DNA of 64,000 bases from an uncultured Clostridia bacterium (GTDB lineage Bacteria > Bacillota > Clostridia > Christensenellales > Borkfalkiaceae). Positions within the stretch are counted from its first letter, which is position 1; the number at the start of each line of letters is the position of its first letter. Of the stretch, positions 16,205 to 25,112 are shown piece after piece. The stretch lies in contig CAKQWM010000004.1 of NCBI GenBank assembly GCA_934278995.1, positions 130,285 to 194,284 on the forward strand, written 5' to 3'. The position numbers were made by a program, and so were the translations under genes. The notes beneath the pieces are model-generated. The model was not told the DNA's origin and searched no databases. It saw only the letters and a program-made list of their open reading frames with translations.

Positions 16205-18023
16205 TTATGTCGCTCCTTAAATAGTCGTATATGGTTTTTGCGCGCTTACTTCCTATTCCCGATACGCTTTCGAGCGTATCGATATCCGCTTCTTTTATTG
16301 CCTCAACGGTTTTAAAAGCGTCCATAAGCGCGTCTTTGTATTTTTTTCCTATGCCGGGAATCTTGTCGAGGACGGATTCGAGGTTTCGTTTTAAATGTTT
16401 TGATCTGAAATAAGTTATTGCGAATCTGTGCGCCTCGTCTCTGATACGTTGCAAAAGCCTTAAAGCGTAGTCGCTGTGCTGAATTATCACGGGTTCGTTT
16501 GAAAAAATCGTATATACTTCCTCTTCCCGTTTGGCAAGGGAAATAAGATCTATATCGGTAACGCCGAGTTCGTCGAATATTTCTTTAACCGACGAAAGTT
16601 GTCCCTTTCCGCCGTCGATGATTATCAGATCCGGTTTCGGAAATCTTTCTTCTTCTGAAGTGCCGAGTTTAGCGAGCCTTCTTTGCAGGGTTTCCTTAAG
16701 TGAGGCAAAATCGTTTGCTCCTTCGACTGTTTTTATCATAAACCGTCTATATTCTTTAGCGTCCTTTTCGCCGTCGGTAAACACGACCATGGAAGCAACC
16801 TTATCGACGCCCGATATGTTTGAAATATCGTAACACTCCATGCGCTTAGGGTATCTTTTAAGATTAAGGGCGATCTGCAGTTTTTTGCAGGCGTTTACGG
16901 TTAAATCCCGGTCGTGAATTATTTTGGAAACCGTTTTGTCGAGATAATCGTTCGCGTTACTTAAAGCCATTTCGACAAGTTGCCTTCTTACCCCTTGTTT
17001 CGGCACGAGAATCGAAACCGATTTATTGTATTCTTTTTTGAAAAAGTCCTCCAATAGGTCGATTTCCGCGCATTCTTCCGATAAAATTATTTCATCGGGA
17101 AGGCTTTTTTCTATCGTATAATAACTTTTTATAAACTCGAAAAGCGCCTCGCTTTTTTCCTCGCACAAGGTGTTAAGATAAAAGTTTTTTCCGCCTTGCA
17201 TGCGACCGCTTCTCGTCAGCAAAACGTTTACGGAAAAATATAATCCGTTGGACGCGACGGCAATAACGTCTGCGTTTATAAAACGATTCAGATTAGTAAT
17301 TTTTTTCTGTTTTATTTTATCTAAAATTTTCAGTTTATCACGAACGGAAATTGCAAGTTCGTATTCGTTAAGTTGCGCGTATCTTTCCATTTTTCCGATA
17401 AGAATATCTTCGGCTTCGTCGTCGTTGCCGGACAAAAAATCGATGGCTTTATCAACGTTTACGAGATATTCTTTTTCGGTTACGCGCCCCGTGCAAGGCG
17501 CAGGACAACGCTTTATGTGATAATCTAAACATTCGCGCTTTTCACGATGTTTTTCAAGCGGTATCCGACACGAGCGTATCATGTAACAATCGTTTACTAT
17601 GTCTAAAATATCTTTTGCCGAAACGCCCATAAACGGACCGAAATACTTTGCCCCGTCCCTTTTTATTTTTCTTACTATTTCAAAATACGGGTAACTTTTT
17701 TTAAGATTGATTTTTATATACGGATAAGTTTTGTCGTCTTTCAGAAGAATATTGTACTTTGGCTTGTATTTTTTAATAAGATTGTTTTCAAGCGACAAAG
17801 CGTCAACTTCGGATTTTGTTATAATGTAATAAAAATCTTCGATATTGGAAACCATCGCCATGACCTTATCCGTCTTGACGTTAGAATAAAAATATTGCTT
17901 GACGCGGTTTTTGAGCACTTTTGCCTTACCCACGTAAATAACGTGTCCGTCCCCGTTTAACATTACGTAAACGCCGGGATCCGTCGGAAGCATTTTTATC
18001 TTTTTTTCCAATATCTCGTTCAT
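16191..18023 (-). CDS. uvrC: Excinuclease ABC subunit C
   Basis: 610 residues, full length. UvrC makes both incisions in nucleotide excision repair with UvrB. Domains in order: GIY-YIG nuclease (P-G-V-Y-V-M near 16, V-I-Y-V-G-K-A near 28), UVR segment (E-L-A-I-S-V-R-D near 215), RNase H-like C-terminal nuclease (C-Y-D-I-S-N-I-S-G near 390 and L-I-I-I-D-G-G-K-G-Q near 475), and tandem helix-hairpin-helix motifs (I-P-G-I-G and V-S-G-I-G) at the end. No LexA-like box is visible upstream. uvrA and uvrB are not in the window. Confidence 0.97.
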   Translation of the reverse strand: MNEILEKKIKMLPTDPGVYVMLNGDGHVIYVGKAKVLKNRVKQYFYSNVKTDKVMAMVSNIEDFYYIITKSEVDALSLENNLIKKYKPKYNILLKDDKTYPYIKINLKKSYPYFEIVRKIKRDGAKYFGPFMGVSAKDILDIVNDCYMIRSCRIPLEKHREKRECLDYHIKRCPAPCTGRVTEKEYLVNVDKAIDFLSGNDDEAEDILIGKMERYAQLNEYELAISVRDKLKILDKIKQKKITNLNRFINADVIAVASNGLYFSVNVLLTRSGRMQGGKNFYLNTLCEEKSEALFEFIKSYYTIEKSLPDEIILSEECAEIDLLEDFFKKEYNKSVSILVPKQGVRRQLVEMALSNANDYLDKTVSKIIHDRDLTVNACKKLQIALNLKRYPKRMECYDISNISGVDKVASMVVFTDGEKDAKEYRRFMIKTVEGANDFASLKETLQRRLAKLGTSEEERFPKPDLIIIDGGKGQLSSVKEIFDELGVTDIDLISLAKREEEVYTIFSNEPVIIQHSDYALRLLQRIRDEAHRFAITYFRSKHLKRNLESVLDKIPGIGKKYKDALMDAFKTVEAIKEADIDTLESVSGIGSKRAKTIYDYLRSDINGNC

Positions 18024-18084
18024 ACTTACGATTATAGGCGTTTTTTGATATATTTACAAACTTTTTTCCAATCTTTATACTTAA

Positions 18085-18109
18085 GGGCCAACGTTATTAA
18101 CGCCGGCCC
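18085..18109 (-). other. Stem-loop after rny
   Basis: GGGCC plus a G-U-containing extension forms an 11-bp stem with a 3-nt loop just after the rny stop. The run after it is only moderately T-rich, so it may be a weak terminator or 3'-end stabiliser rather than a full stop before uvrC. Confidence 0.6.
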
Positions 18110-18123
18110 TATATATTGCGATT

Positions 18124-19740
18124 TTATTTAGCGTACTCGACGGCGCGCCATTCTCTTATTACGTTTACCTTTATCTGACCGGGGTATTCGAGTTCGCCCT
18201 CGATCTTTTTGGCGATATCTTTGGCTAAGAACATTGCCTTATTGTCGTCGATTTGTTCGGGTTTGACCATAACGCGGATTTCTCTGCCCGCCTGAATGGC
18301 GTAACTCTTTTCAACGCCCGCAAAAGACGAAGCGATGTTTTCGAGTTGTTCGAGCCTCTTGATATAGTTCGTACCCGTTTCCCTTCTGGCGCCGGGCCTT
18401 GCGCCCGAAATCGCGTCTGCGGCCTGTACGAGTACCGCTTCTATGGTTTTGGGTTCCACGTCGCCGTGGTGAGCGGCAATACAGTTAACTACGTTTTTAC
18501 TTTCTTTATACTTTTTGGCAAGATCCACGCCGATTGAAATATGAGTTCCCTCGACTTCGTGATCTACCGCTTTACCTATATCGTGTAAAAGCCCGCCGCG
18601 TTTGGCAAGATTCACGTCGGCGCCGAGTTCCGCAGCCATAATGCCTGCTAAGTTAGCAACTTCGATGCTGTGCTTTAAAACGTTCTGACCATAACTCGTT
18701 CTGTACTTCAACTTACCTAAAAGTTTGATAAGTTCGGGATGAATGCCGAAAAGACCGACTTCGTACATGGCTTCTTCGCCGTTCTGTTTAACCTGCGCGT
18801 CGAGTTCCTTTTTAACCTTCTCGACCGTTTCTTCGATTCTTGCGGGGTGAATTCTTCCGTCCGCAATAAGTCTTTCGAGCGAGATTTTAGCGACTTCTCT
18901 TCTGACGGGATCGAATCCCGAAGCGATGACCACTTCGGGCGTATCGTCGATGATAAGTTCGATACCCGTTGCGTTTTCGAGCGCCCTGATGTTTCTGCCT
19001 TCTCGACCGATGATTCTCGCCTTCATGTCTTCGCTGGGAAGGGCAATTGTGGAAACCGTGATTTCCGAAGCGTGATCGGTTGCGCAACGCTGAATCGCAA
19101 GACTTATGATGTCTTTTGCTTTTTTATCCGCTTCGTCTTTGGATTCCTGCTCTATTTGCCTTACCTGTATGGCGCAGTCTTTTCTGGTTTCGTCTAAAAT
19201 GCTTTCGGTAAGACGCTGTTTAGCCTCGTCCTTGGTAAGCCCCGCAACCTTTTCAAGTTCCGCCATCATGAGTTCTTCCTGACCTTCGAGTTTTTCTCTG
19301 ATCTTTTGAACTTCCGCGTTCTTTTTGTCGAGTTCTTTTTGCTGTTGTTCCAATTCTTCGTTCTTTTTAAGCAAGTTGGAATCTTTCTTGCTTAAAACTT
19401 CGTCCTTTTGATTAAGGCGTTGTTCGAGCTTCTGGAGTTCCTGACGCTTTTCTCTCGATTCGCGTTCAAACTCGTTACGAAGCTTCAAATCTGCTTCTTT
19501 TGCCTCCAAAATGGCTTCTTTTTTCAAAGCCTTGCATTCCTGTTCCGCATCTTCCTTCATACGAGCGATAATCGCTTCCGTCGAGCCCATTTTTTTGTTG
19601 CGCGCGTTGGCGATGACCTTCGTACCGACTAAAATGCCTGCTACGGATACCAATACGGCGACTACCGCCGCTATCACGATAATCATAACGGTGTCATTTG
19701 AACCGTTTGCAAGAAACAGGGAGCTTGCATACTGAGACAT
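18124..19740 (-). CDS. rny: Ribonuclease Y
   Basis: 538 residues. RNase Y is the membrane-anchored endoribonuclease that initiates mRNA decay in Firmicutes. An N-terminal membrane segment (residues about 17-42) is followed by a long Glu/Lys/Gln coiled coil (50-200), a KH domain ([13 protein letters not shown] near 235) and an HD domain with H-D-I-G-K near 365. CAGGAGG precedes the ATG. Genes recA, cysE and rny lie on the same strand in order; recA-rny adjacency is common in Clostridia. Confidence 0.97.
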   Translation of the reverse strand: MSQYASSLFLANGSNDTVMIIVIAAVVAVLVSVAGILVGTKVIANARNKKMGSTEAIIARMKEDAEQECKALKKEAILEAKEADLKLRNEFERESREKRQELQKLEQRLNQKDEVLSKKDSNLLKKNEELEQQQKELDKKNAEVQKIREKLEGQEELMMAELEKVAGLTKDEAKQRLTESILDETRKDCAIQVRQIEQESKDEADKKAKDIISLAIQRCATDHASEITVSTIALPSEDMKARIIGREGRNIRALENATGIELIIDDTPEVVIASGFDPVRREVAKISLERLIADGRIHPARIEETVEKVKKELDAQVKQNGEEAMYEVGLFGIHPELIKLLGKLKYRTSYGQNVLKHSIEVANLAGIMAAELGADVNLAKRGGLLHDIGKAVDHEVEGTHISIGVDLAKKYKESKNVVNCIAAHHGDVEPKTIEAVLVQAADAISGARPGARRETGTNYIKRLEQLENIASSFAGVEKSYAIQAGREIRVMVKPEQIDDNKAMFLAKDIAKKIEGELEYPGQIKVNVIREWRAVEYAK

Positions 19741-20067
19741 AACAAACCTCCTGAGAATATGAGTATTATAAAAAAATATAACAACGTGGGCGTTTATCGC
19801 GGTTTTCGTCGTTTTGATTTAACCCGACAACGCACGCTTAATATGTTTTTATACGTTACAATTTTATAACATATCTTTTCTTTTGTCAATCGATTTTTCA
19901 ATCGTTGCTATATAAATATTTATATAATATACTTTACAAAAGGTTTTGTTTGACAAGCAAAAAGTTTTGTCCGACAAAGTTTGTTTTACCAAACCCGCGT
20001 TTGGTATTACCCGCATAAAAGAATATAAAAGTTTCCGTTTGTGCTTTTTTAATCTTAATAAACGCAA
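19741..20067. other. Intergenic region upstream of rny
   Basis: AT-rich. It contains two similar 17-nt stretches 21 nt apart (from 19942 and 19963), the second holding the perfect palindrome TTTGTC-C-GACAAA (19966-19978), then a 7-bp hairpin ACCAAAC/GTTTGGT (19989-20006). These are on the promoter side of rny and may be operator sites. A clear -35/-10 pair for rny could not be fixed. No coding frame. Confidence 0.5.
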
Positions 20068-20112
20068 AAACCGCCGAAAATCGACCTATAGACGGACTTT
20101 CGACGGTTTTTT
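20068..20112 (-). terminator. Terminator after cysE, with a motif copy in its apex
   Basis: AAAACCGCCGAAA (from 20067) pairs with TTTCGACGGTTTT on the other side; between them lies a dispersed-motif core at 20075-20091 (minus strand CTATAGGTCGATTTTCG). T-rich on both strands. It sits directly beyond the cysE stop, so the motif here forms the upper stem and loop of the terminator hairpin. Confidence 0.75.
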
Positions 20113-20114
20113 GT

Positions 20115-20900
20115 CTATTTATTTTTCTTATAAACACTTTCGGTAATAAACGCGGCGGAAGGTACGGTTACGTTTTCGCCTATTATCGTGTCGCCGCCTA
20201 AGATAGTTGCGTTGGCGTAAATCGTAACTCCGCTATTTACAGTAGGATGCCTTTTAACACCTTTAAGGGAACATGCGTTTTTAAGAGATATGGCGCCGAG
20301 CGTTACGCCCTGATATATGCTGACGTTTTCGCCTATGTCGGAAGTTTCGCCTATAACGACGCCGGTTCCGTGGTCTATAAAAAAGCGTTTGCCTATTTTT
20401 GCGCCGGGGTGGATATCTATACCCGTGGTTTTATGGGCTACTTCAGTGAATATTCTCGGCAATACAGGCACGCCGAGTTCGTATAACGCGTGAGCGATGC
20501 GGTAAGTAAAAACCGCATGAAACCCCGGATAGCAAAGTATTATTTCCTCCGTCGTTTCTACCGCGGGATCTCCTTTTTTAAAGGCATCGAGATCGTCGTC
20601 AAGCATTGTTTTAATCTCGGGTAACGCCTCGAAAAATTTCCCGACCGCTCTTTCGGTTTTTTCTTTATCCTCACAAAGACACGCCGATATCTGCGAATAA
20701 ACCGCGTCGTAAAGATATTCCGCTTCCTTTTTCGTATCGGCAAATTCTTTTATCGGTTTTTTTACGTCGGGGTAAAACAAATGCTTGATTTCGTTTATTA
20801 TATCCTCCGTTGTTTTAGGCGAAACATATTCGTCGCACTCTATGTTTTGTGATAAAAATCGGTCTATAAGCCCGTTAACGCTTCTTTCTCTGTTATTCAT
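20115..20900 (-). CDS. cysE: Serine O-acetyltransferase, EpsC/CysE type
   Basis: 261 residues. Transfers acetyl from acetyl-CoA to serine, the entry step to cysteine. The N-terminal helical domain is the long EpsC version; the left-handed beta-helix begins near residue 170 with hexapeptide repeats (I-H-P-G-A-K-I-G, D-H-G-T-G-V-V-I-G-E-T). H-G-T-G-V-V-I-G is the catalytic core. The C-terminus is short and lacks the usual extended tail, which in other enzymes mediates cysteine inhibition and cysteine-synthase binding. Residues S-V-N-G-L-I-D-R near the start are encoded by a motif copy. The ribosome binding site is weak. Confidence 0.92.
   Translation of the reverse strand: MNNRERSVNGLIDRFLSQNIECDEYVSPKTTEDIINEIKHLFYPDVKKPIKEFADTKKEAEYLYDAVYSQISACLCEDKEKTERAVGKFFEALPEIKTMLDDDLDAFKKGDPAVETTEEIILCYPGFHAVFTYRIAHALYELGVPVLPRIFTEVAHKTTGIDIHPGAKIGKRFFIDHGTGVVIGETSDIGENVSIYQGVTLGAISLKNACSLKGVKRHPTVNSGVTIYANATILGGDTIIGENVTVPSAAFITESVYKKNK
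20853..20884 (+). repeat. Dispersed motif copy inside cysE
   Basis: Core at 20864-20880, CTATAAGCCCGTTAACG, preceded by AAAAATCGGT. In the antisense gene frame it encodes V-N-G-L-I-D at the variable N-terminus of CysE. Confidence 0.85.
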
Positions 20901-20962
20901 ATAAATTATTCCATGGGCGCGAAAAAACTTTGCGCCGTCGTATATTATATGCCTGTCAAAAA

Positions 20963-20990
20963 TAAATTGACGGAATCCTCCGTCAATTTA
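20963..20990 (-). terminator. Terminator after recA
   Basis: A perfect 12-bp stem, TAAATTGACGGA (20963-20974) with TCCGTCAATTTA (20979-20990), 4-nt loop, followed on the minus strand by TTTTTG. It lies 9 bp past the recA stop and ends the ftsK-to-recA block. Confidence 0.9.
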
Positions 20991-20998
20991 CATAAAAA

Positions 20999-22033
20999 TT
21001 ATTCTTCCGTTTCTTCTAAGGAATAGTTTTGAGAGGTATCGAAATCTTTCAAGACGAGTTTGTCTCTTATCTGTTTTTCGATTTCGCTTGAAATTTCGGG
21101 ATGAGTTTCGATATAGTCTCTGGCTTTTTCTCTGCCTTGCGCAATCTTTTCGCCGTTTATCGCAAACCACGAACCGCTCTTTTCGATAAGTCCGAGTTCT
21201 ACGCCCATATCGAGGATGCAACCCGCTTGCGAAATACCTTTACCGTAAATAACGTCGAATTCGGCGACCTTAAACGGCGGAGCAAGTTTGTTTTTAACGA
21301 TTTTGGCTTTCGTTCTGTTACCGATTATGCCGGAAGTATCTTTTAACGCGTCGGCTTTTCTTACGTCGATACGAACGCTTGCGTAAAATTTAAGCGCTTT
21401 TCCGCCGGTAGTGGTTTCGGGATTTCCGAACATAACGCCGATTTTTTCACGCAGTTGGTTGATAAAGATTATACAGGTATTGGTTTTGTTGATTACAGGC
21501 GTAAGTTTTCTGAGCGCTTTGGACATAAGTCTTGCCTGCATGCCGACGGCGTTATCGTCCATTTCGCCTTCGATTTCCGCTTTTGGCGTAAGGGCCGCAA
21601 CCGAGTCTATAACGATTAAATCGATAGCCGAACTTTCAACGAGCATTTCGGTTATATTAAGCGCTTGTTCGCCGCAATCGGGTTGAGAAATATATAATTT
21701 ATCGAGATCGACGCCGAGTTTTTGCGCGTAAATGGGATCGAGAGCGTGTTCCGCGTCGATAAACGCGGCAATTCCGCCCGCTTTTTGCGCTTCGGCTATC
21801 GCGTGGAGCGCAAGCGTTGTTTTTCCCGAAGATTCGGGACCGTAAATTTCTACCACTCTGCCACGCGGTAAACCGCCGATTCCCAAAGCGACGTCGAGCG
21901 TGATACACCCCGTAGAAATAGTATCGATGCCTTGCGCCGCAACGTTCTGGTCAAGCGTCATAATAGCGCCTTTACCGTATTCTTTTTCGATCTCGTGAAC
22001 GACCTTTTCAAGAGCCTTTAATTTGTCTTCCAT
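20999..22033 (-). CDS. recA: Recombinase RecA
   Basis: 344 residues. Strand exchange, homologous recombination and LexA co-protease. Walker [10 protein letters not shown] near residue 65, Walker [11 protein letters not shown] near 138, loop L2 region [17 protein letters not shown] near 195, and the acidic C-terminal tail ending E-E-T-E-E. CGGAGGACAAA precedes the ATG. Only 50 bp separate it from cinA, a conserved Firmicute pairing. I see no LexA-type box immediately upstream, so any SOS control would have to act from further up the operon. Confidence 0.98.
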   Translation of the reverse strand: MEDKLKALEKVVHEIEKEYGKGAIMTLDQNVAAQGIDTISTGCITLDVALGIGGLPRGRVVEIYGPESSGKTTLALHAIAEAQKAGGIAAFIDAEHALDPIYAQKLGVDLDKLYISQPDCGEQALNITEMLVESSAIDLIVIDSVAALTPKAEIEGEMDDNAVGMQARLMSKALRKLTPVINKTNTCIIFINQLREKIGVMFGNPETTTGGKALKFYASVRIDVRKADALKDTSGIIGNRTKAKIVKNKLAPPFKVAEFDVIYGKGISQAGCILDMGVELGLIEKSGSWFAINGEKIAQGREKARDYIETHPEISSEIEKQIRDKLVLKDFDTSQNYSLEETEE

Positions 22034-22083
22034 TTTGTCCTCCGTTTATTGACGTTTATGTATATGATTTTTTTCGCCTTTCT

Positions 22084-23151
22084 TTACAGACTGTCGAGGT
22101 TTTCAATCGTTTTGATTGCAAGAAACAACGCTGCGTTAGAGGCTTTTTCGACGTTTTCCTCACGCGTTCCTTTAAACCGATACTTGTAAACCTGAATTTT
22201 GCCTTCGGCGCCGACGGCTATAAAGCAAAGCCCGTCGTCTTCGGACGGGTGAACGTCGGAACCGGCGTACCCCGTGATAGTTATAGCCAAAGTGCAGTTT
22301 TTTTGTTCTAAAAGTCCCTTCGCCATTTCGTAAGCAACGGCTTCGGACACCACCGTGTGCTGAACGACCGTGCTGTGTTTTACCCCGAGACGCCTTTCTT
22401 TCGCAAGCGTATTATAGGTAACGAGTCCTTCGTAAAAAACGTCGCTCGCTCCGCTTACCGAAACGATTTTCGAGGCGATTTTTCCGCCCGTCATCGATTC
22501 TGCGACGCAGATTTTTTGTTTTCGTAGTTTTGCTACGTCCAGAAGCCTTTTCGGAAGGGTTACGTCGTCTTCGGCGTAAACGTGATTTTTAAGCCTTAAA
22601 ATAAATTCTTTTACGGCGGAATCAACCTGTTTTTTCGGCGCGTAATCGGAGTACATAAGCGTTGCCTTTATATCGCCGAAATCGCTTGAAACGTTAAAAT
22701 AAACCGAAGGGTTATCAGCCGAAATTCCGTTTACGACGGATAGTACTTCTTCCGACGAAGTGCCGAAAAGTTTGAAAGTTATTTTACCGAAGCCGACGTT
22801 GAATTTTTTAACCAGAAGTTCTTCGAGCGGTTTGCGATATTTGCCCGTAAAAGTTTTCGGAACAATCGATACCGTTTTGTCTTTTCCGAAAAAACCGTCG
22901 AACGAAGAAGGTTCGTATATCTTGGACACCGCCGAAGGAACGTAAAAATCGGCTTCTTCGGAATTCAGCACGAAAAGCAAATCAAAATCGGATGAAAGCG
23001 CCTCTATAAGCCCGTTATTCGACTTTTCGTCCAAAATAATAATCTTGTCGGCATACACCGTGTATTCGTTTAAAAAGTTTATAAACTCGCTTTCCGCCCG
23101 CATATCCGCGTTTGTCGTTCGGTTTTTAAACGACACGACAACGGTTTTCAT
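22084..23151 (-). CDS. cinA: CinA-like protein with degenerate N-terminal domain
   Basis: 355 residues. The C-terminal half (from about 200) is a clear CinA/PncC nicotinamide-nucleotide amidase domain: C-V-A-E-S-M-T-G-G near residue 217, V-S-G-A-S-D-V-F-Y-E-G-L-V-T-Y near 233, and I-T-G-Y-A-G near 293. The N-terminal half corresponds in position to the molybdopterin-binding-like (COG1058) domain but lacks its normal G-T-E-L-L-L-G and G-G-L-G-P-T motifs, so ADP-ribose pyrophosphatase-type activity is doubtful. N-N-G-L-I-E-A is encoded by a motif copy. Overlaps pgsA by 4 bp. Confidence 0.88.
   Translation of the reverse strand: MKTVVVSFKNRTTNADMRAESEFINFLNEYTVYADKIIILDEKSNNGLIEALSSDFDLLFVLNSEEADFYVPSAVSKIYEPSSFDGFFGKDKTVSIVPKTFTGKYRKPLEELLVKKFNVGFGKITFKLFGTSSEEVLSVVNGISADNPSVYFNVSSDFGDIKATLMYSDYAPKKQVDSAVKEFILRLKNHVYAEDDVTLPKRLLDVAKLRKQKICVAESMTGGKIASKIVSVSGASDVFYEGLVTYNTLAKERRLGVKHSTVVQHTVVSEAVAYEMAKGLLEQKNCTLAITITGYAGSDVHPSEDDGLCFIAVGAEGKIQVYKYRFKGTREENVEKASNAALFLAIKTIENLDSL
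22998..23030 (+). repeat. Dispersed motif copy inside cinA
   Basis: Core at 23004-23020, CTATAAGCCCGTTATTC, followed by GACTTTT. Antisense frame encodes N-N-G-L-I-E, the same frame choice as in cysE and the TIGR04076 gene. Confidence 0.8.
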
Positions 23152-23771
23152 TTATCGTCCTCCAACTTCGAGCCGTAAACCAGCACGTAATGCACGCCGG
23201 AAACGACCGTCATGATTATTGCGAGAACGAAAAGCCCTAAACCGATAAAGAAAATCACGTTGTGCAGAATATTAGCCAAAGCGCCGTCTTTAATCGCGGA
23301 ATATATAGTACCGCTTTTTCCGAATTCACCCGCAAGAAGGAAAAAAACTATCGAAACGTCTTGCAGAATGGTTTTTATTTTACCGAGTTTATCCGCCGCC
23401 ATAACGATTCCTTTTGCCGCCGTTACCATTCGTAAACACGAAATTAAAATTTCACGCGCTAAAATAACGGCAATACACAAACCGCCGATAAACGACGGAA
23501 GTACGTCGCCCGTTATAAAACCCGCGTCGAGAAGCAAAATAAGCGTCGTTAAAACGAGAACTTTATCGGCGCTTGAATCCAAAAATTTACCGAGGTCGGT
23601 GACCAGATTATATTTTCTTGCTATATGTCCGTCGAGAAAATCCGTGCAGGCGGCAAAACCGAATAAAGCGCACGACACAACGTAGTGATAAGGAAAGTTT
23701 ACGTAAAACGTAACCATTATCACCGGAATAAGCAAAAGTCTTAAAACAGATAGTTTGTTAGGTAAGTTCAT
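23148..23771 (-). CDS. pgsA: CDP-diacylglycerol--glycerol-3-phosphate 3-phosphatidyltransferase
   Basis: About 207 residues. Makes phosphatidylglycerol phosphate at the membrane. Starts N-L-P-N-K-L-S-V-L-R and contains the CDP-alcohol phosphotransferase signature D-x-x-D-G-x-x-A-R-x8-G-x3-D-x3-D (T-D-F-L-D-G-H-I-A-R through D-S-S-A-D) near residues 45-70. The ATG at 23769-23771 is chosen because GGAG lies 9 nt upstream; a longer frame would begin at TTG inside rimO. The gene overlaps rimO by 14 bp and cinA by 4 bp. Confidence 0.94.
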   Translation of the reverse strand: MNLPNKLSVLRLLLIPVIMVTFYVNFPYHYVVSCALFGFAACTDFLDGHIARKYNLVTDLGKFLDSSADKVLVLTTLILLLDAGFITGDVLPSFIGGLCIAVILAREILISCLRMVTAAKGIVMAADKLGKIKTILQDVSIVFFLLAGEFGKSGTIYSAIKDGALANILHNVIFFIGLGLFVLAIIMTVVSGVHYVLVYGSKLEDDK

Positions 23772-25083
23772 AAAGAATTTCTCCGTAAAGATCCGATCCG
23801 CGTCTTTTTTTGACAAGTACTTTGTAAGTTTTGCCCTGTTCTATAAGTCCTTCGGACCAAAGGATGATTTTTCCGTCTATGTCGGGCGCGGAAAACCACG
23901 CTCTGCCGAAAAATTCCGTCACGCTTTCGTCGGTACCGTCGCATACGACGTCAAGTTCCTTGCCGACGAAACCGTCTAAAATTTCGCCCATCACGGCGTT
24001 CTGCACTTTATAGAGGTATTTGGTTCTCTTTTGCTTTTCTCCTCTTTTTAACTGCCCGTCAAGTTTATACGCGGGCGTATCGGGTTCGCGTGAATAAGCA
24101 AAAAATCCTGCGTTAAATAACTTCGCTTTGCGTAAAAAGTTTGCTAAAATTTCGACGTCATCTTCGCTTTCGGTTGGAAAGCCCGCTATAAAAGTAGAAC
24201 GTATGGCAATATCGGGGACGGTTTCTTTGAGTTTTTCAATAAGCGCAAGATTACCGCTTTCGGTGCTTTTCCTGCCCATAAGTTTTAAAATACGATCGGA
24301 AGCGTGCTGAAGCGGTATATCTATATACTTAATCAACTTGTCGTTCGTTTTAAACTCCTCTATAAGCGCGTCGGTAACGAGTTCGGGATAACAATAAAGC
24401 AATCTTATCCCCCCGACGTTTTCGAGAGAGGAAAGTTCCCTTATAAGTTCGACTATCATCGGCTTACCGTATATATCGACGCCGTAACGGGTTGTATCCT
24501 GAGCGACCAGAATAAGTTCTTTTACTTCGCCGAGATTTTTCGCCTCGTCGATGAGGTCGTCGATTTTTTCCGATTTATAGCAACCTCTTATCTTTGGTAT
24601 AAGACAATAGGTGCAATGATTGTTGCATCCGTCCGCAATCTTTAAATAAGCGTAATGATTAGGCGTAGTAAGGTACCTTTCGCATTTTAAAGCATCGCCT
24701 TTACCCACGTAGTTTACGCGAAAACCCGCGTATATGTCGGTTATCAACTGTTTTAAAAGACTTCCGTCGAAAGTTCCCAAAAAACCGTCGACTTCCGAAA
24801 GTTCCTCGAAAATATCGCCTATAAACTTCTGAGGCAGACAACCCGTCATAATGATTTTTTCGAGTTTCCCGTTTTTTTTGTACGGAAGACACGAAAAAAC
24901 CGTTTCTATGGATTCTTTTCTTGCCGACTCTAAAAAAGCGCAGGTATTGATTATTAAGATTTGAGTTTGGGCGATATCGTTGGTTATTTCGTATTCGTCT
25001 TGCAAAAAACCTAAAAGCCTTTCGCTGTCCATACGGTTTTTATCGCAACCGAGCGATATCATTCCTACGGTTTTTCTTTTCAT
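23758..25083 (-). CDS. rimO: Ribosomal protein S12 methylthiotransferase RimO
   Basis: 441 residues. A radical-SAM enzyme that methylthiolates Asp88 of ribosomal protein S12. N-terminal UPF0004 domain begins I-S-L-G-C-D-K-N-R-M-D-S-E, the RimO (not MiaB) form, and has the Cys ligands at I-N-T-C and M-T-G-C. The radical-SAM motif is C-N-N-H-C-T-Y-C near residue 153, followed by L-I-P and R-G. The C-terminal TRAM domain is present. It lies between ftsK and pgsA in the block ftsK-rimO-pgsA-cinA-recA. Confidence 0.96.
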   Translation of the reverse strand: MKRKTVGMISLGCDKNRMDSERLLGFLQDEYEITNDIAQTQILIINTCAFLESARKESIETVFSCLPYKKNGKLEKIIMTGCLPQKFIGDIFEELSEVDGFLGTFDGSLLKQLITDIYAGFRVNYVGKGDALKCERYLTTPNHYAYLKIADGCNNHCTYCLIPKIRGCYKSEKIDDLIDEAKNLGEVKELILVAQDTTRYGVDIYGKPMIVELIRELSSLENVGGIRLLYCYPELVTDALIEEFKTNDKLIKYIDIPLQHASDRILKLMGRKSTESGNLALIEKLKETVPDIAIRSTFIAGFPTESEDDVEILANFLRKAKLFNAGFFAYSREPDTPAYKLDGQLKRGEKQKRTKYLYKVQNAVMGEILDGFVGKELDVVCDGTDESVTEFFGRAWFSAPDIDGKIILWSEGLIEQGKTYKVLVKKRRGSDLYGEILYELT

Positions 25084-25112
25084 AAAAACAATTCGTCGCG
25101 TAGTATTTTAAA

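Noticed and set aside
18253..19632. Several long plus-strand frames opposite rny
   Set aside because: They are codon-usage shadows of rny, with no start signals or recognisable domains.
22034..22083. LexA box before recA
   Set aside because: No GAAC-N4-GTTC-like site in the cinA-recA gap, which weakens but does not exclude the LexA reading of the boxes at 44633.
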